Origin: Flavobacterium sp. MC2016-06
GTDB taxonomy: Bacteria; Bacteroidota; Bacteroidia; Flavobacteriales; Flavobacteriaceae
Length of the DNA: 64,000 nucleotides
Assembly (NCBI RefSeq): GCF_009711165.2
Contig: NZ_WMID02000004.1
Coordinates: 224,860 to 288,859 of the forward strand
Direction: 5' to 3'
Part shown: piece after piece, positions 35,074 through 44,428 of the stretch
Numbering within the stretch: position 1 is the first letter of the stretch
How the letters are laid out: each line of letters starts with the position of its first letter
The notes under the pieces: model-generated
What the model was told of the DNA's origin: nothing
The model's input: only the letters and a program-made list of their open reading frames with translations
Database searches by the model: none
Made by a program: the position numbers and the translations under genes

Positions 35074-38000
35074 ATGATGAAACAAAAAATGAAAGGATTT
35101 GTAGTGCTTTTTTTTGTACTTGCTTTGCAATTAACTTTTGCGCAAGACAGAAAAATTACTGGAATAGTTTCTGACAATGCAGGGATACCTTTGCCAGGTG
35201 TCAGCGTTTTAGTAAAAGGAACCACTTCGGGAACACAAACCGATTTTGATGGAAAATATACTATAATGGCAGCCACCAATCAAGTGTTGATATTTAGTTA
35301 TATCGGGATGAAAACCCAAGAAGTTGCTGCAAGTTCACCATCACTCAATGTAAAATTAAAAGATCAATCTGTAGAACTTGAAGGCGTTGTTGTAACAACA
35401 GCTTTAGGAGTTAAAAGAGAGAAAAAATCTTTAGGATATTCATCGCAGCAGATTTCAGGAAAAGATTTGGTAGATGGCGGAGCTGGAAATCAAAATGTTG
35501 CGAATCTTTTATCTGGTAAAGCAGCTGGAGTTGAGGTGTCAAGAAATACAAATTTTGGAGGTTCTACAAACGTTGTTATCCGTGGAAACAAATCGCTTAC
35601 AGGAAACAACCAAGCGCTGTGGGTAGTTGATGGAGTTCCTATAGACAATTCAAATACAAATAGTGATACTCAAGCTCAAGGAAAAGGAGGTTATGATTAT
35701 GGTAATAATGTTGCCGATATTAATCAAGAAGATATAGAAAGTATCAATATTCTTAAAGGAGCAGCAGCTACAGCTCTATACGGGTCTAGAGCGGCTAATG
35801 GTGTTGTAATGGTAACAACCAAAAAAGGTAAAAAAGGAGATGAAAAAGACAAAAAAGTAGGTTTTACTTTTTCTAGTGGTCTTACAGTTGGAACAGTTGA
35901 TAAATCAACATTTCCAACCTATCAAAATAAATATGGAGCAGGATATGGTTTTGGAAGTTCTTTCCTTGACGAAGAGAAAATTCCAACCGTAGATACTTCT
36001 AATGACGCTTCATACGGTGATCGTTTTGACGGAAAGCCAGTTTATCAATGGGATTCAGCTACTCCATATTCGACAAATTATGGAAAAGCGACGCCTTGGA
36101 GTGCCGCAAAACATGGACCTGCAACTTTTTTCAAAAACGCGCAAACTTTTACCAATAGTTTATCTCTTGAAAAAGCAACAGAAAGATCTAGTCTTTCAAT
36201 GTCTTATGTTAATTTGCTTCAAGATGGAATATTGCCAAATAGTGAATTGAAAAAAAATCAATTAAGTGCTAGATTCAGCCAAAAAATAACAGATAAGTTA
36301 ACAGCAAACGCTTATGCTGCTGTAACACTGCAAAATACAGTAGGTAGAAACTCTACAGGTTATAGTGATAATATTATTGGGTCTTTTAGACAATGGTGGC
36401 AGACCAATGTTGACATTAAAGAACAGCAAAATGTATACAATGCATCAGGAGGTCAAAATATAACTTGGAACTGGGCAGATCCAACAGCTTCTAAACTGCA
36501 GCCAGCTTATTGGGATAATCCATATTTTACACGTTATCAAAATTATTCTTCAGATAACAGAACACGTTTGTTTAGTTATGCTTCTCTTAACTATGAAATA
36601 ACACCTTGGGTGAGTGCTTTGGGAAGAGTCTCTTTAGATACTTACAAAGAATTACAAGAAGAAAGAAGAGCAGTAGGATCTATTGCTTCTGGATTTGGGT
36701 TATCTCCAGTTGATGAAACTTCTGGATATCAGAGATATGATATTAATTTTCAAGAAATCAATTATGATTTTATGTTGAATTTTAATAAAAAGTTTGGAGA
36801 CAATCTTAGTTTGACTGGAGTTCTGGGTTCAAATATTAGAAGAAACGGAAAAGATAGCGTGCTTTCTTCTACAATAGGAGGTTTGGTTACTCCTGGAATT
36901 TATGCACTATCTAATTCAAGATATGAATTGCCATTTCCTATAGAGAATACAGTTAACTGGGGAGTAAATGGTATTTATGCACAAGGATCTCTTGGGTATA
37001 TGGATACTTATTTTATTGATGCTTCGATAAGAAGAGACGTTTCATCAACCTTGCCAAAAGGAAATAACGCTTATACTTATCCTGCAATTTCTGGATCATT
37101 TTTGTTCTCTAATTTAATTAAGACAAACTGGTTGAATTTAGGGAAGTTTAGAATGAATTATGCAGAAGTTGGTAACGATGCAGAAGTTTTGAGTCTTGTA
37201 AATACTTATACAAGAAGCTCTAACTTTAATGGAGAACCAATGTACACATTGCCTAATAAAAACAAAAATGCTAATCTTAAACCAGAAAGAACAAAATCTT
37301 TTGAAGTAGGTTTAGAAGCAAGCACTTTCAACAGACGTTTAGGATTTGATATTAGTTACTATAAAACGAATACAGTAGATCAAATTGTTTCTACAGCGGT
37401 TTCTTCTGCTTCAGGATTTACAAATGCATGGGTGAATGGAGGAAATATTGAAAACCATGGTTTTGAACTTCAACTTACAGGAACTCCTATAAAAACGAAA
37501 GATTTTAGCTGGGATATTATTGTAAACTGGTCTAATAATAGAAGTAAAGTAGTATCACTTCCTGAAGGAGTTGGTAATTTACAAATAGCTAGTTTTCAAG
37601 GGGGTGTAACTGTAAATGCAACTCTTGGTGAAGCATACGGATCTATTAAAGGAACAGATTATATTTATACAAACGGACAACGAACTGTAGATCAAGTAAC
37701 GGGTAAATATATGATGACTACTTCTTCAGATAATACAATTGGTAATGTTACGCCAGATTGGATTGGAGGAGTTAGAAATAAACTTAAATATAAAAACGTT
37801 TCGATGAGTTTCTTAATCGATACTCAAAAAGGCGGCGATATTTTCTCTTTAGATATGTATTATGGTCTAGCTACAGGTTTGTATAAAGAAACGGCAGTAG
37901 GAAGTATTAGAGAAAATGGTATTGTAAACGCTGGTGTTGCACCTGATGGATCAGTGAATACAGTCCCAACAGTAAATAAAAACAATTTACCAAGCACAGG

Positions 38001-38310
38001 TCCAGGTGCTTTCTCTAATAACTATGGTTATTTGGCAGCGCCTAATAAAGCTTTTATTTATGATGCTTCTTATATAAAATTAAGAGAAGTATCTATTTCT
38101 TATGATTTTCCAAAGAGATTGTTTGAGAACACTTTTGTAAATGCTGCTACTCTAAGCATTTTAGGTTCAAACTTATGGATAATAAGTAAAAATTTACCTT
38201 ATGCAGATCCAGAAAGCGGCTTGTCTTCAGGAAACAAATCAAGAGGTTTTTCTACAGGTTCACTGCCTACAACGAGAGACATAGGATTCAATTTAACATT
38301 TAAATTTTAA
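35074..38310 (+). CDS. SusC/RagA family TonB-linked outer-membrane protein (pair 2)
   Basis: About 1078 residues from the ATG at 35074 (a second ATG follows at once). An upstream in-frame start at 35020 would add a hydrophobic leader ahead of the real signal peptide (KGFVVLFFVLALQLTFAQ) and run into the conserved upstream element, so it is rejected. It has the carboxypeptidase-like domain (KITGIVSDNAGIPLPGVSVL), plug start LEGVVVTTALGVKREKKSLG and motif ALYGSRAANGVVMVTTKKGK, ending DIGFNLTFKF. The long plug and the KREKKSLGYSSQ segment place it in a different SusC subgroup from pair 1. Substrate unknown. Confidence 0.94.
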   Translation: MMKQKMKGFVVLFFVLALQLTFAQDRKITGIVSDNAGIPLPGVSVLVKGTTSGTQTDFDGKYTIMAATNQVLIFSYIGMKTQEVAASSPSLNVKLKDQSVELEGVVVTTALGVKREKKSLGYSSQQISGKDLVDGGAGNQNVANLLSGKAAGVEVSRNTNFGGSTNVVIRGNKSLTGNNQALWVVDGVPIDNSNTNSDTQAQGKGGYDYGNNVADINQEDIESINILKGAAATALYGSRAANGVVMVTTKKGKKGDEKDKKVGFTFSSGLTVGTVDKSTFPTYQNKYGAGYGFGSSFLDEEKIPTVDTSNDASYGDRFDGKPVYQWDSATPYSTNYGKATPWSAAKHGPATFFKNAQTFTNSLSLEKATERSSLSMSYVNLLQDGILPNSELKKNQLSARFSQKITDKLTANAYAAVTLQNTVGRNSTGYSDNIIGSFRQWWQTNVDIKEQQNVYNASGGQNITWNWADPTASKLQPAYWDNPYFTRYQNYSSDNRTRLFSYASLNYEITPWVSALGRVSLDTYKELQEERRAVGSIASGFGLSPVDETSGYQRYDINFQEINYDFMLNFNKKFGDNLSLTGVLGSNIRRNGKDSVLSSTIGGLVTPGIYALSNSRYELPFPIENTVNWGVNGIYAQGSLGYMDTYFIDASIRRDVSSTLPKGNNAYTYPAISGSFLFSNLIKTNWLNLGKFRMNYAEVGNDAEVLSLVNTYTRSSNFNGEPMYTLPNKNKNANLKPERTKSFEVGLEASTFNRRLGFDISYYKTNTVDQIVSTAVSSASGFTNAWVNGGNIENHGFELQLTGTPIKTKDFSWDIIVNWSNNRSKVVSLPEGVGNLQIASFQGGVTVNATLGEAYGSIKGTDYIYTNGQRTVDQVTGKYMMTTSSDNTIGNVTPDWIGGVRNKLKYKNVSMSFLIDTQKGGDIFSLDMYYGLATGLYKETAVGSIRENGIVNAGVAPDGSVNTVPTVNKNNLPSTGPGAFSNNYGYLAAPNKAFIYDASYIKLREVSISYDFPKRLFENTFVNAATLSILGSNLWIISKNLPYADPESGLSSGNKSRGFSTGSLPTTRDIGFNLTFKF

Positions 38311-38320
38311 TAAAAATAAC

Positions 38321-39823
38321 ATGAAGAAAATAATTTATTCTTTAATTATTCTGACATTCGTAAGCTCTTGCAGCGATATAACAGATGAAAATGTTGATAA
38401 AAAAAATCCTTCAACAGTACCAGCAGCTACTTTGTTTACCAGTGCAGAAAAAGGTATTGCAGAGCAGGTAGTAAACTCAAGTGTTAATAAAAATATCTTT
38501 AGATTAGTCAATCAGCAATGGACAGAAACGACGTATATCGATGAGTCTATTTATCAATGGACAACTAGAAAAATTTCAGACAACCATTGGGGAGCTTTTT
38601 TTGCAGGAACAATAACCAATGATGGTTCTCTAAGTGATTTGATTATAGCAAAAACAGCTATCGAAAATGAGGTGATTATAGCGTCTGATCCTGAGTTTGC
38701 AGCAAAAACAATTGTAAAAAAGAATCAACTTGCAATGATTGATATTTTAATTGTTTACTCGTATCAAATCCTTGTTGATACATTTGGAGATATTCCGTAC
38801 TCAGAGGCTTTTAAAGGATCAGGTAATTATCTGCCTAAATATGACAAAGCGATTGATATTTATAAAGATTTAATTGTACGTGTTGATTACGATATTGCAA
38901 ACATTAATCCTGTTTATCCAGGTTTTGGTACTGCAGATGTTATTTATGGAGATAAATTATCAAGTTGGATCAAGTTTGCAAACGGAGTTAAATTAAAACT
39001 AGGTATAAATCTAAAAGCTTCAGGCTTGGCTGATGAGATTGCAGATGCCGCTATTGTTTCCGCTTCTGCTAATGTATTTACCTCTAATAATGATAATGCA
39101 AAAATTTCATATCAAAATAGTGTGCCAAATACAAACCCTATTTATGTAGATTTAGTTTTTTCAGGAAGACATGATTTTGTACCTACAAAACCATTCGTTG
39201 ATGCTTTAGTATCTAAAAATGATCCTAGAACAAAAGTTTATTTTGCTCAAAACCTTAAAGATGCAAATGGAAACGCAGCACCTTACAAAGGTGGTGTAGT
39301 AGGTTTAAAAAACTCTTATAGTAAGTACACTCATATAGGTGATGTAGTTCAACTGCCAGATTTCAAAGGAACTTATATGGATTATGCCGAAATCGAATTT
39401 TTATTGGCGGAAGCTGTAGAAAGAGGTGTCGCAGTAAGCGGCGATGCGGCATCACATTATACAAAAGCTATTACTGCTTCTATGGAAGATTGGGGAGTAC
39501 AAAAGGCAGATATAGATGCTTATTTGGCTCAAACTACTGTAGCTTATGCTTCTGCAACTGGCACTTGGGAGCAGAAAATTGGTGAGCAAGCATGGTATGC
39601 TTTATTTAATAGAGGATTTGAAGGATGGACATCAACAAGAAGATTGGATTTCCCAGCACTTGTTCCGCCATCAAATGCTGATGCAGCTGCAGAAGGTCAA
39701 GTTCCTTCTAGAATGGCTTATCCTATTAGAGAGCAGACTTTAAATGCTGTTAATTATAATGCAGCTACAACTTCTATTGGAGGTGATAAATTGACAACAA
39801 AATTATTCTGGGATAAAAAATAA
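38321..39823 (+). CDS. SusD/RagB-like nutrient-binding lipoprotein (SusD-like_2 type, pair 2)
   Basis: A 500-residue surface lipoprotein. The signal ends LTFVSSC, followed by SDITDENVDKKNPSTVP. The body has NQLAMIDILIVYSYQILVDT and FGDIPYSEAFKG, a region typical of the SusD-like_2 group, and the C-terminal WEQKIGEQAWYALFNRGFEG with TSTRRLDFP. It therefore belongs to a different SusD subfamily from pair 1, matching the different SusC. It starts 10 bases after its susC gene and acts as the lid of that transporter. Confidence 0.92.
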   Translation: MKKIIYSLIILTFVSSCSDITDENVDKKNPSTVPAATLFTSAEKGIAEQVVNSSVNKNIFRLVNQQWTETTYIDESIYQWTTRKISDNHWGAFFAGTITNDGSLSDLIIAKTAIENEVIIASDPEFAAKTIVKKNQLAMIDILIVYSYQILVDTFGDIPYSEAFKGSGNYLPKYDKAIDIYKDLIVRVDYDIANINPVYPGFGTADVIYGDKLSSWIKFANGVKLKLGINLKASGLADEIADAAIVSASANVFTSNNDNAKISYQNSVPNTNPIYVDLVFSGRHDFVPTKPFVDALVSKNDPRTKVYFAQNLKDANGNAAPYKGGVVGLKNSYSKYTHIGDVVQLPDFKGTYMDYAEIEFLLAEAVERGVAVSGDAASHYTKAITASMEDWGVQKADIDAYLAQTTVAYASATGTWEQKIGEQAWYALFNRGFEGWTSTRRLDFPALVPPSNADAAAEGQVPSRMAYPIREQTLNAVNYNAATTSIGGDKLTTKLFWDKK

Positions 39824-39917
39824 GAATATTTTAAAACCTTAAGAAGTTCATAAACGTAAATCCTTATATCATTTTAATTATTTTGAATTAGTAAACTTTT
39901 AATAAAAGTGAAAAAGG

Positions 39918-39951
39918 AAAAACCGCCTAAATTAATTTTTAGGCGGTTTTT
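39918..39951 (+). terminator. terminator after SusD of pair 2
   Basis: AAAAACCGCCTAAA and TTTAGGCGGTTTTT form a 14-bp stem with a 6-base loop. Confidence 0.8.
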
Positions 39952-39962
39952 GTTTAAAAAAA

Positions 39963-39987
39963 AGCCGGTAGTTTGAAACTATCGGCT
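39963..39987 (-). terminator. terminator of the DUF6607-like gene, CGATAG-type stem
   Basis: AGCCGGTAGTTT and AAACTATCGGCT pair over 12 bases with one G-T pair. It lies beyond the minus-strand stop at 40013. Confidence 0.7.
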
Positions 39988-40012
39988 CTTTTACAACTAA
40001 CACAAATATTTA

Positions 40013-40918
40013 TTATTTTACGAACTTGTCGATAATTTTATCAGTTTCTGCTTTTGAAGTATCTGGCTTCAAATCAAACAATAATGAATAAAGCGCTTTT
40101 TTGTCAACTTTAGCTTCTAAGTTTAAGTCTTGATGTCTGTCGAAAAGAGTCTGCCATTTATCGCGAACATTTTTCCACATTGCATTATTTGCAACCCACC
40201 ATTTTTGAGCAGCAATACATTTAACATCTGGAACTTTAGTGTAAACGTCCATTCCTTTCTCTTGAGCTAATAAATAGTCTTTTCCAGCTTCGTCTCTTAC
40301 TAATTTGTCATTATCTTGTTCATGATTCCATCCAGTAGCTGTGATTTCATGAATATTTCTTCTTTTCAAAACATTATAATCATAACGTTTTGTAGCCTCT
40401 CTTCTAGGTAATGGTGCATCTGCAACATTAGACCAGTAATCTTGTCCGTCTACGTGTACCCAAGTTGAAGAACCTTCATATCTAGGACTATCATCTACTT
40501 GATATACTTTTTGAGTCCATTGACCTTTAACCGCTTTTTTGTCTAGTTTTTTGTATTTCCAAGAAGTCCCTTTGTCAAAAGAATATAAATCGGTGTTTTC
40601 GTATAACCAATCTTGTCTCCAGTGTTTAATAATCATATCATCACTTACAATTAATAAGTGCTGCATTGAAATTTTATTAGGAGTATCTTCTAATAGTTCT
40701 ACCCATTCTAATCCAGATTCATGTTTAGTCTCAGAAGGTTTGTATGTAAGAGAGTCTTTAGGATATTTAAAAGTCTCAGTAAAATTGAATTTTACTTCAT
40801 AACAACCACACATAGATTTTATCGATTTAATGTCTTGTTGTTTTTTAGCGTCTTGACCGAATCCAAGGCTACATGTTAAAGCCATAGCGGCTGAAAAAAA
40901 GAGGCTTTTTGTAATCAT
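40013..40918 (-). CDS. DUF6607-like secreted protein of the heme locus
   Basis: A 301-residue protein with a signal peptide (ITKSLFFSAAMALTCSLGFG), then MCGCYEVKFNFTETFKYPKD. The body has WVELLEDTPNKISMQHLLIV, a Trp/Tyr-rich region and a C-terminal helical part ending DKIIDKFVK. I recall proteins of this kind, named DUF6607, beside HmuR/HmuY-type heme receptor genes in flavobacteria, and this gene is divergent from such a set. Function unknown; a role in iron or heme uptake is inferred from position and from a possible shared Fur-like site between the two promoters. Confidence 0.75.
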   Translation of the reverse strand: MITKSLFFSAAMALTCSLGFGQDAKKQQDIKSIKSMCGCYEVKFNFTETFKYPKDSLTYKPSETKHESGLEWVELLEDTPNKISMQHLLIVSDDMIIKHWRQDWLYENTDLYSFDKGTSWKYKKLDKKAVKGQWTQKVYQVDDSPRYEGSSTWVHVDGQDYWSNVADAPLPRREATKRYDYNVLKRRNIHEITATGWNHEQDNDKLVRDEAGKDYLLAQEKGMDVYTKVPDVKCIAAQKWWVANNAMWKNVRDKWQTLFDRHQDLNLEAKVDKKALYSLLFDLKPDTSKAETDKIIDKFVK

Positions 40919-40948
40919 AACTTATTGTTTGGTTTTAAAATTTTTTTG

Positions 40949-40956
40949 CAAATATA
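40949..40956 (-). promoter_or_regulatory. -7 promoter element of the DUF6607-like gene
   Basis: Minus-strand TATATTTG matches TAnnTTTG, 30 bases before the ATG at 40918. Confidence 0.7.
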
Positions 40957-40964
40957 TAAATTTT

Positions 40965-40983
40965 ATTTAGAACAATTAAAAAT
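40965..40983. promoter_or_regulatory. possible Fur-type operator in the divergent heme promoter
   Basis: ATTTAGAACAATTAAAAAT is an imperfect dyad. The left half is ATTTAGAA and the right half TTAAAAAT, compared with a symmetrical ATTTAGAA-n3-TTCTAAAT. It lies between the two divergent -7 elements, where binding could block both promoters. The Fur assignment is inference from the genes it serves. Confidence 0.4.
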
Positions 40984-40988
40984 AGTTA

Positions 40989-40996
40989 TATATTTG
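40989..40996 (+). promoter_or_regulatory. -7 promoter element of the heme receptor operon
   Basis: TATATTTG matches TAnnTTTG, 27 bases before the ATG at 41024. Confidence 0.7.
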
Positions 40997-41023
40997 CGCT
41001 GTTATTAAGACTTAATAAAAATA

Positions 41024-43090
41024 ATGAAAATCAAATTTACCCTATTTATTGTCATCGCATTTGGTATAAATCTTTCCGCACAGGAAAAGAAAAAAGATAC
41101 TATAAATGCAAATGAGTTATCAGAAGTTAAGGTTGTTACAGGAACAAGAACAGAAAGAGTGCTTTCGTCATTACCATTGCCAATGACGATTATTACCTCT
41201 GAAGCAATTGTAAAATCTGGGGTTACAAGATTAAATGAAATTTTAAACGAACAAACCGGAATTATTTTAATTCCAGATGAAAGTGGTTTTGAAGGTATTC
41301 AGATGCAGGGATTAGATGCAGCTTATACCATGATTCTAATTGATGGTGTACCTCTTGTTGGAAGAAGTTCGGGAGTTTTAGATTTATCTAGAGTTTCTGT
41401 TGGAAATATAGAAAGAATTGAAATTGTAAAAGGAGCATCTTCGGCATTGTATGGTTCAGAAGCAATGGGCGGAGTAATTAATGTAATTACGAAAAAGCCT
41501 AAAAAAGATTTGTTTTCAGGGACTCTTTCATATCGATATGCAACATTTAATACTAATGATGCTAATGCCAATCTTCTTTGGAAAAAGAAGAAGTTTTCGG
41601 CTAATTTATTTGCCAATTATTTTTCAACAGATGGATATGATTTAGATAAAAGCACACCTCAAAAAACCGTGGAGAGTTTTTACAATTATACCATTCAGCC
41701 AAAACTATACTATGATTTTTCAGAAAATCTGAAACTAACGGTAAGCAATCGTTTTTTTAATCAAAACATGAATAATGCAGCGATAATTGAATCTGAAAAC
41801 TATAAAGGAGATGCAAAGGAAAACGAATGGAATTCGCAGATTAAATTAGAACATAGATGGAATTCTAAATTGTATTTTGAATATGAATTATATGCTACTA
41901 ATTACAAGAATGACTCATTTTTAAACGATCAAAATAATGTTCTTTATGATAGAACCTATTATAATCAATGGCTTTTTAGACCAGAAGTTAGAACAACTTG
42001 GTCTATAAAAAATGACAAGTTAACAGCTGGAGCAGGAGTAAATTATGAAAGTTTAGATAGAACCTATTTTGCAAATGATGTAAAGTTTAATTCTCAGTAT
42101 GTTTTTGTACAATACGATTACAATCCAACCGAAAAATGGAATGTTCTTGCAGGATTTAGATATGATAATCACAGCGAATATGCATCACAGTTGAGTCCAA
42201 AATTGGCTGTTAACTATAAAGTAAATAATGATTTTTCTTTAAAAGGTTCAGTAGGTTATGGTTATAAAGCACCAGATTTCCGTCAGTTGTTTTTCGATTT
42301 TACAAATCCATCTGTAGGATATACAGTTTTAGGGTACAATGTTGCTGAAGATCGTTTGAATCAATTTGAGAGTCAAGGACAGCTTTTATCGAGGACAGCT
42401 GGAATAAGTTTTGATAAACCATTGGAAGCGGAAAGTGCTGTAAATTTTAATCTTGGAACTTTTTACAAAAGAAACAAGCTTAAATTAGATATAAATGCCT
42501 TTTACAATTCCATAAGTAATTTAATTGATACTCGAGTAGTAGCTCAAAAAACCAATGGACAAAATGTTTTTAGTTATTTTAATATCAGCCAGGTTTTTAC
42601 TTATGGTGTAGAGTTTAATTCGACTTATAATTTTACCAAAGATTTTTCAATGTCGTTCGGTTATCAGTATCTAACGGCTAAAGATAAATCTGTTATTGAC
42701 AACTTTGAAGATCATCAATACATACGAAATGCTGATTTGCAAACTGTTCAAATCAAGAAATCAGATTATTTCGGATTATTTAATAGATCCAAACATACGG
42801 CAAATCTGAAAGTTGCCTATACCATTCCAGTAATTAAAACAGACATCAACTTACGTGTTTTTTATAGAAGCAAATACGGTTTGTACGATACCAACAATAA
42901 TCAAGTTTTAGACAAATATGACACGTTTGTAAATGGCTATTTTATAACAAATTTGGCTGCTTCAAAATATATTACAGATAAATTAATGCTTCAGGCAGGA
43001 GCCAATAATTTGTTTGATTTTACAGATCCTAGCCAAATTTCAAACATATCAGGAAGACAACTTTTTGCACGAATTCAATATAATTTTTAA
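41024..43090 (+). CDS. TonB-dependent receptor, HmuR-like heme or hemoprotein receptor
   Basis: A 688-residue outer-membrane receptor. It has a signal peptide (KFTLFIVIAFGINLSAQ), a TonB box-like ELSEVKVVTGTRTERVL, a plug domain (SEAIVKSGVTRLNEILNEQT, SSALYGSEAMGGVINVITKK) and a 22-strand barrel ending GRQLFARIQYNF. The substrate is inferred from the HmuY gene 29 bases downstream, since HmuY proteins pass heme to HmuR-type receptors in this phylum. It is the first gene of a receptor-HmuY-DoxX-like set. Confidence 0.9.
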   Translation: MKIKFTLFIVIAFGINLSAQEKKKDTINANELSEVKVVTGTRTERVLSSLPLPMTIITSEAIVKSGVTRLNEILNEQTGIILIPDESGFEGIQMQGLDAAYTMILIDGVPLVGRSSGVLDLSRVSVGNIERIEIVKGASSALYGSEAMGGVINVITKKPKKDLFSGTLSYRYATFNTNDANANLLWKKKKFSANLFANYFSTDGYDLDKSTPQKTVESFYNYTIQPKLYYDFSENLKLTVSNRFFNQNMNNAAIIESENYKGDAKENEWNSQIKLEHRWNSKLYFEYELYATNYKNDSFLNDQNNVLYDRTYYNQWLFRPEVRTTWSIKNDKLTAGAGVNYESLDRTYFANDVKFNSQYVFVQYDYNPTEKWNVLAGFRYDNHSEYASQLSPKLAVNYKVNNDFSLKGSVGYGYKAPDFRQLFFDFTNPSVGYTVLGYNVAEDRLNQFESQGQLLSRTAGISFDKPLEAESAVNFNLGTFYKRNKLKLDINAFYNSISNLIDTRVVAQKTNGQNVFSYFNISQVFTYGVEFNSTYNFTKDFSMSFGYQYLTAKDKSVIDNFEDHQYIRNADLQTVQIKKSDYFGLFNRSKHTANLKVAYTIPVIKTDINLRVFYRSKYGLYDTNNNQVLDKYDTFVNGYFITNLAASKYITDKLMLQAGANNLFDFTDPSQISNISGRQLFARIQYNF

Positions 43091-43119
43091 TTAATAATTA
43101 CTTTTAAACCCTTTTTACA

Positions 43120-43746
43120 ATGAAAACAAATTTTTTAAAACTTTCACTTTTAGCATTAGTTATTTTTACTGCATCTTGCAGTAGTGATGATAAAGACAAT
43201 ACAATTCCAGCAGTAGTATCTCAAAAAGTTACAGATCTTGCAGCTCCACAAACAGGTGGGCAAGGGACAGCAGTAGGTGGCGCATTTACAAAATTCAGTT
43301 TTTCTGAAAACAAAATTGTTACTACTGATAATTGGGATATCGCTTTTCGCGGAACAACAATTATTGTGAATGGAGGAGCTAAATACAATACTTCAGACGC
43401 AGATGAACCAAGTAGAACAGGAAGCGGAGCGGTAAGTATTGTTTCTGGAACATTTGGAAGTGTAACTTTATTTCCAGCTTCTACTACGTTTGCTCAAGAT
43501 GCTTCTACCGTTTATGCAATTCCTACAGGAAGTGGAAACGGTTGGTACAGCTATAATTCTTCTACTAACATTATTTCTCCTATTGCAGGAAAAGTATTTG
43601 TGGTAAAAACGCATGATGGTAAATATGCTAAATTTGAAGTATTAAGCTATTATCAAGGTGCGCCAGCAACACCAGATGCAACATCTGTACCTAGATATTA
43701 TACTTTCAATTTTGCTTACCAAGCGAATAGCACTACAACATTCTAA
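43120..43746 (+). CDS. HmuY family lipoprotein (heme-binding hemophore type)
   Basis: A 208-residue lipoprotein. The signal ends VIFTASC, followed by SSDDKDN, an acidic patch like the surface-export signal of Bacteroidota lipoproteins. The HmuY fold features are the segment FTKFSFSENKIVTTDNWDIA with FRGTTIIVNGG, and a C-terminal beta region ending YYTFNFAYQANSTTTF. Known HmuY proteins capture heme at the cell surface for the TonB receptor; the exact heme ligands (His or Met in different species) cannot be assigned here. It lies in an operon with the receptor gene. Confidence 0.88.
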   Translation: MKTNFLKLSLLALVIFTASCSSDDKDNTIPAVVSQKVTDLAAPQTGGQGTAVGGAFTKFSFSENKIVTTDNWDIAFRGTTIIVNGGAKYNTSDADEPSRTGSGAVSIVSGTFGSVTLFPASTTFAQDASTVYAIPTGSGNGWYSYNSSTNIISPIAGKVFVVKTHDGKYAKFEVLSYYQGAPATPDATSVPRYYTFNFAYQANSTTTF

Positions 43747-43759
43747 GAAAATTACTTAG

Positions 43760-44224
43760 ATGAAAAAATATTTAAAAATAATAAGAATTTTATTCACCTT
43801 GATCCTTGGCGGCATGATGATTTTAGGAGGCCTTCATAAATTTGAATCTCCGAGTCCGGCGCCTACAGAAGTAGTGGAAACAATAAAAAAAGGGAAAGAA
43901 GTAGCACCAAATACCGAAGTTCTGAAAATTAAAAATTACGTTTTCGGAATGCAGCAGACCAATTATTTTTGGCAGTTTCTAGGATTTGTTGAGCTTTTAG
44001 CCGGAGTATTATTGATTAGTCAAGTGTTCTCACTTATGGGAGCCATAATCGCTCTGCCCGTTACGATTAATATTTTTCTATTTCATTTTTTCTTAGAACC
44101 AAATGAATTGGGAGAATTGATACAAATGACGATTCTATTGCTTATTAATTTGGCAATAATTGGTTTTAGTTTTAAGCTTTGGAAACCAATGTTATATAAC
44201 AGATCGGCTTTAAAATTTAGTTAA
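43760..44224 (+). CDS. DoxX-like integral membrane protein
   Basis: A 154-residue protein with four hydrophobic segments (about residues 7-25, 73-93, 95-115 and 120-142). The first is followed by GGLHKFESPSPAPTEV, as in DoxX/DoxD-type proteins. The family is loosely linked to redox or membrane maintenance. It starts 13 bases after the HmuY gene and is followed by a strong terminator, so it belongs to the heme operon; its role there is unknown. Confidence 0.75.
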   Translation: MKKYLKIIRILFTLILGGMMILGGLHKFESPSPAPTEVVETIKKGKEVAPNTEVLKIKNYVFGMQQTNYFWQFLGFVELLAGVLLISQVFSLMGAIIALPVTINIFLFHFFLEPNELGELIQMTILLLINLAIIGFSFKLWKPMLYNRSALKFS

Positions 44225-44257
44225 TCATTAGCTTTGTTTTTTTTATTTTTTTTTGAT

Positions 44258-44285
44258 AAAGAGGTTGGATTCGTCTAACCTCTTT
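44258..44285 (+). terminator. terminator of the heme-uptake operon
   Basis: AAAGAGGTT and AACCTCTTT form a 9-bp stem, followed by a T-run. Confidence 0.8.
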
Positions 44286-44336
44286 TTTTTGTTTTTAGAT
44301 TATTGTTCAAAATGAATAAGAAATAAATGTTTATTC

Positions 44337-44344
44337 TATCTTTG
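44337..44344 (+). promoter_or_regulatory. -7 promoter element of the SGNH-MBOAT operon
   Basis: TATCTTTG matches TAnnTTTG. The leader of about 80 bases contains an 8-bp inverted repeat, CAAGAATT (44370-44377) with AATTCTTG (44389-44396). Confidence 0.65.
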
Positions 44345-44428
44345 TATAAAATTCTTTATAAGGAATTAACAAGAATTTTAAATTATTTAATTCTTGCCAA
44401 TTCTATCCTTCAAATTTATAAGCAGTAA

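Noticed and set aside
30185..39823. A complete polysaccharide utilisation locus
   Set aside because: Two SusC/SusD pairs are present, but there is no glycoside hydrolase, lyase, sulfatase or regulator gene between argS and the heme locus, so only the transport part can be claimed.
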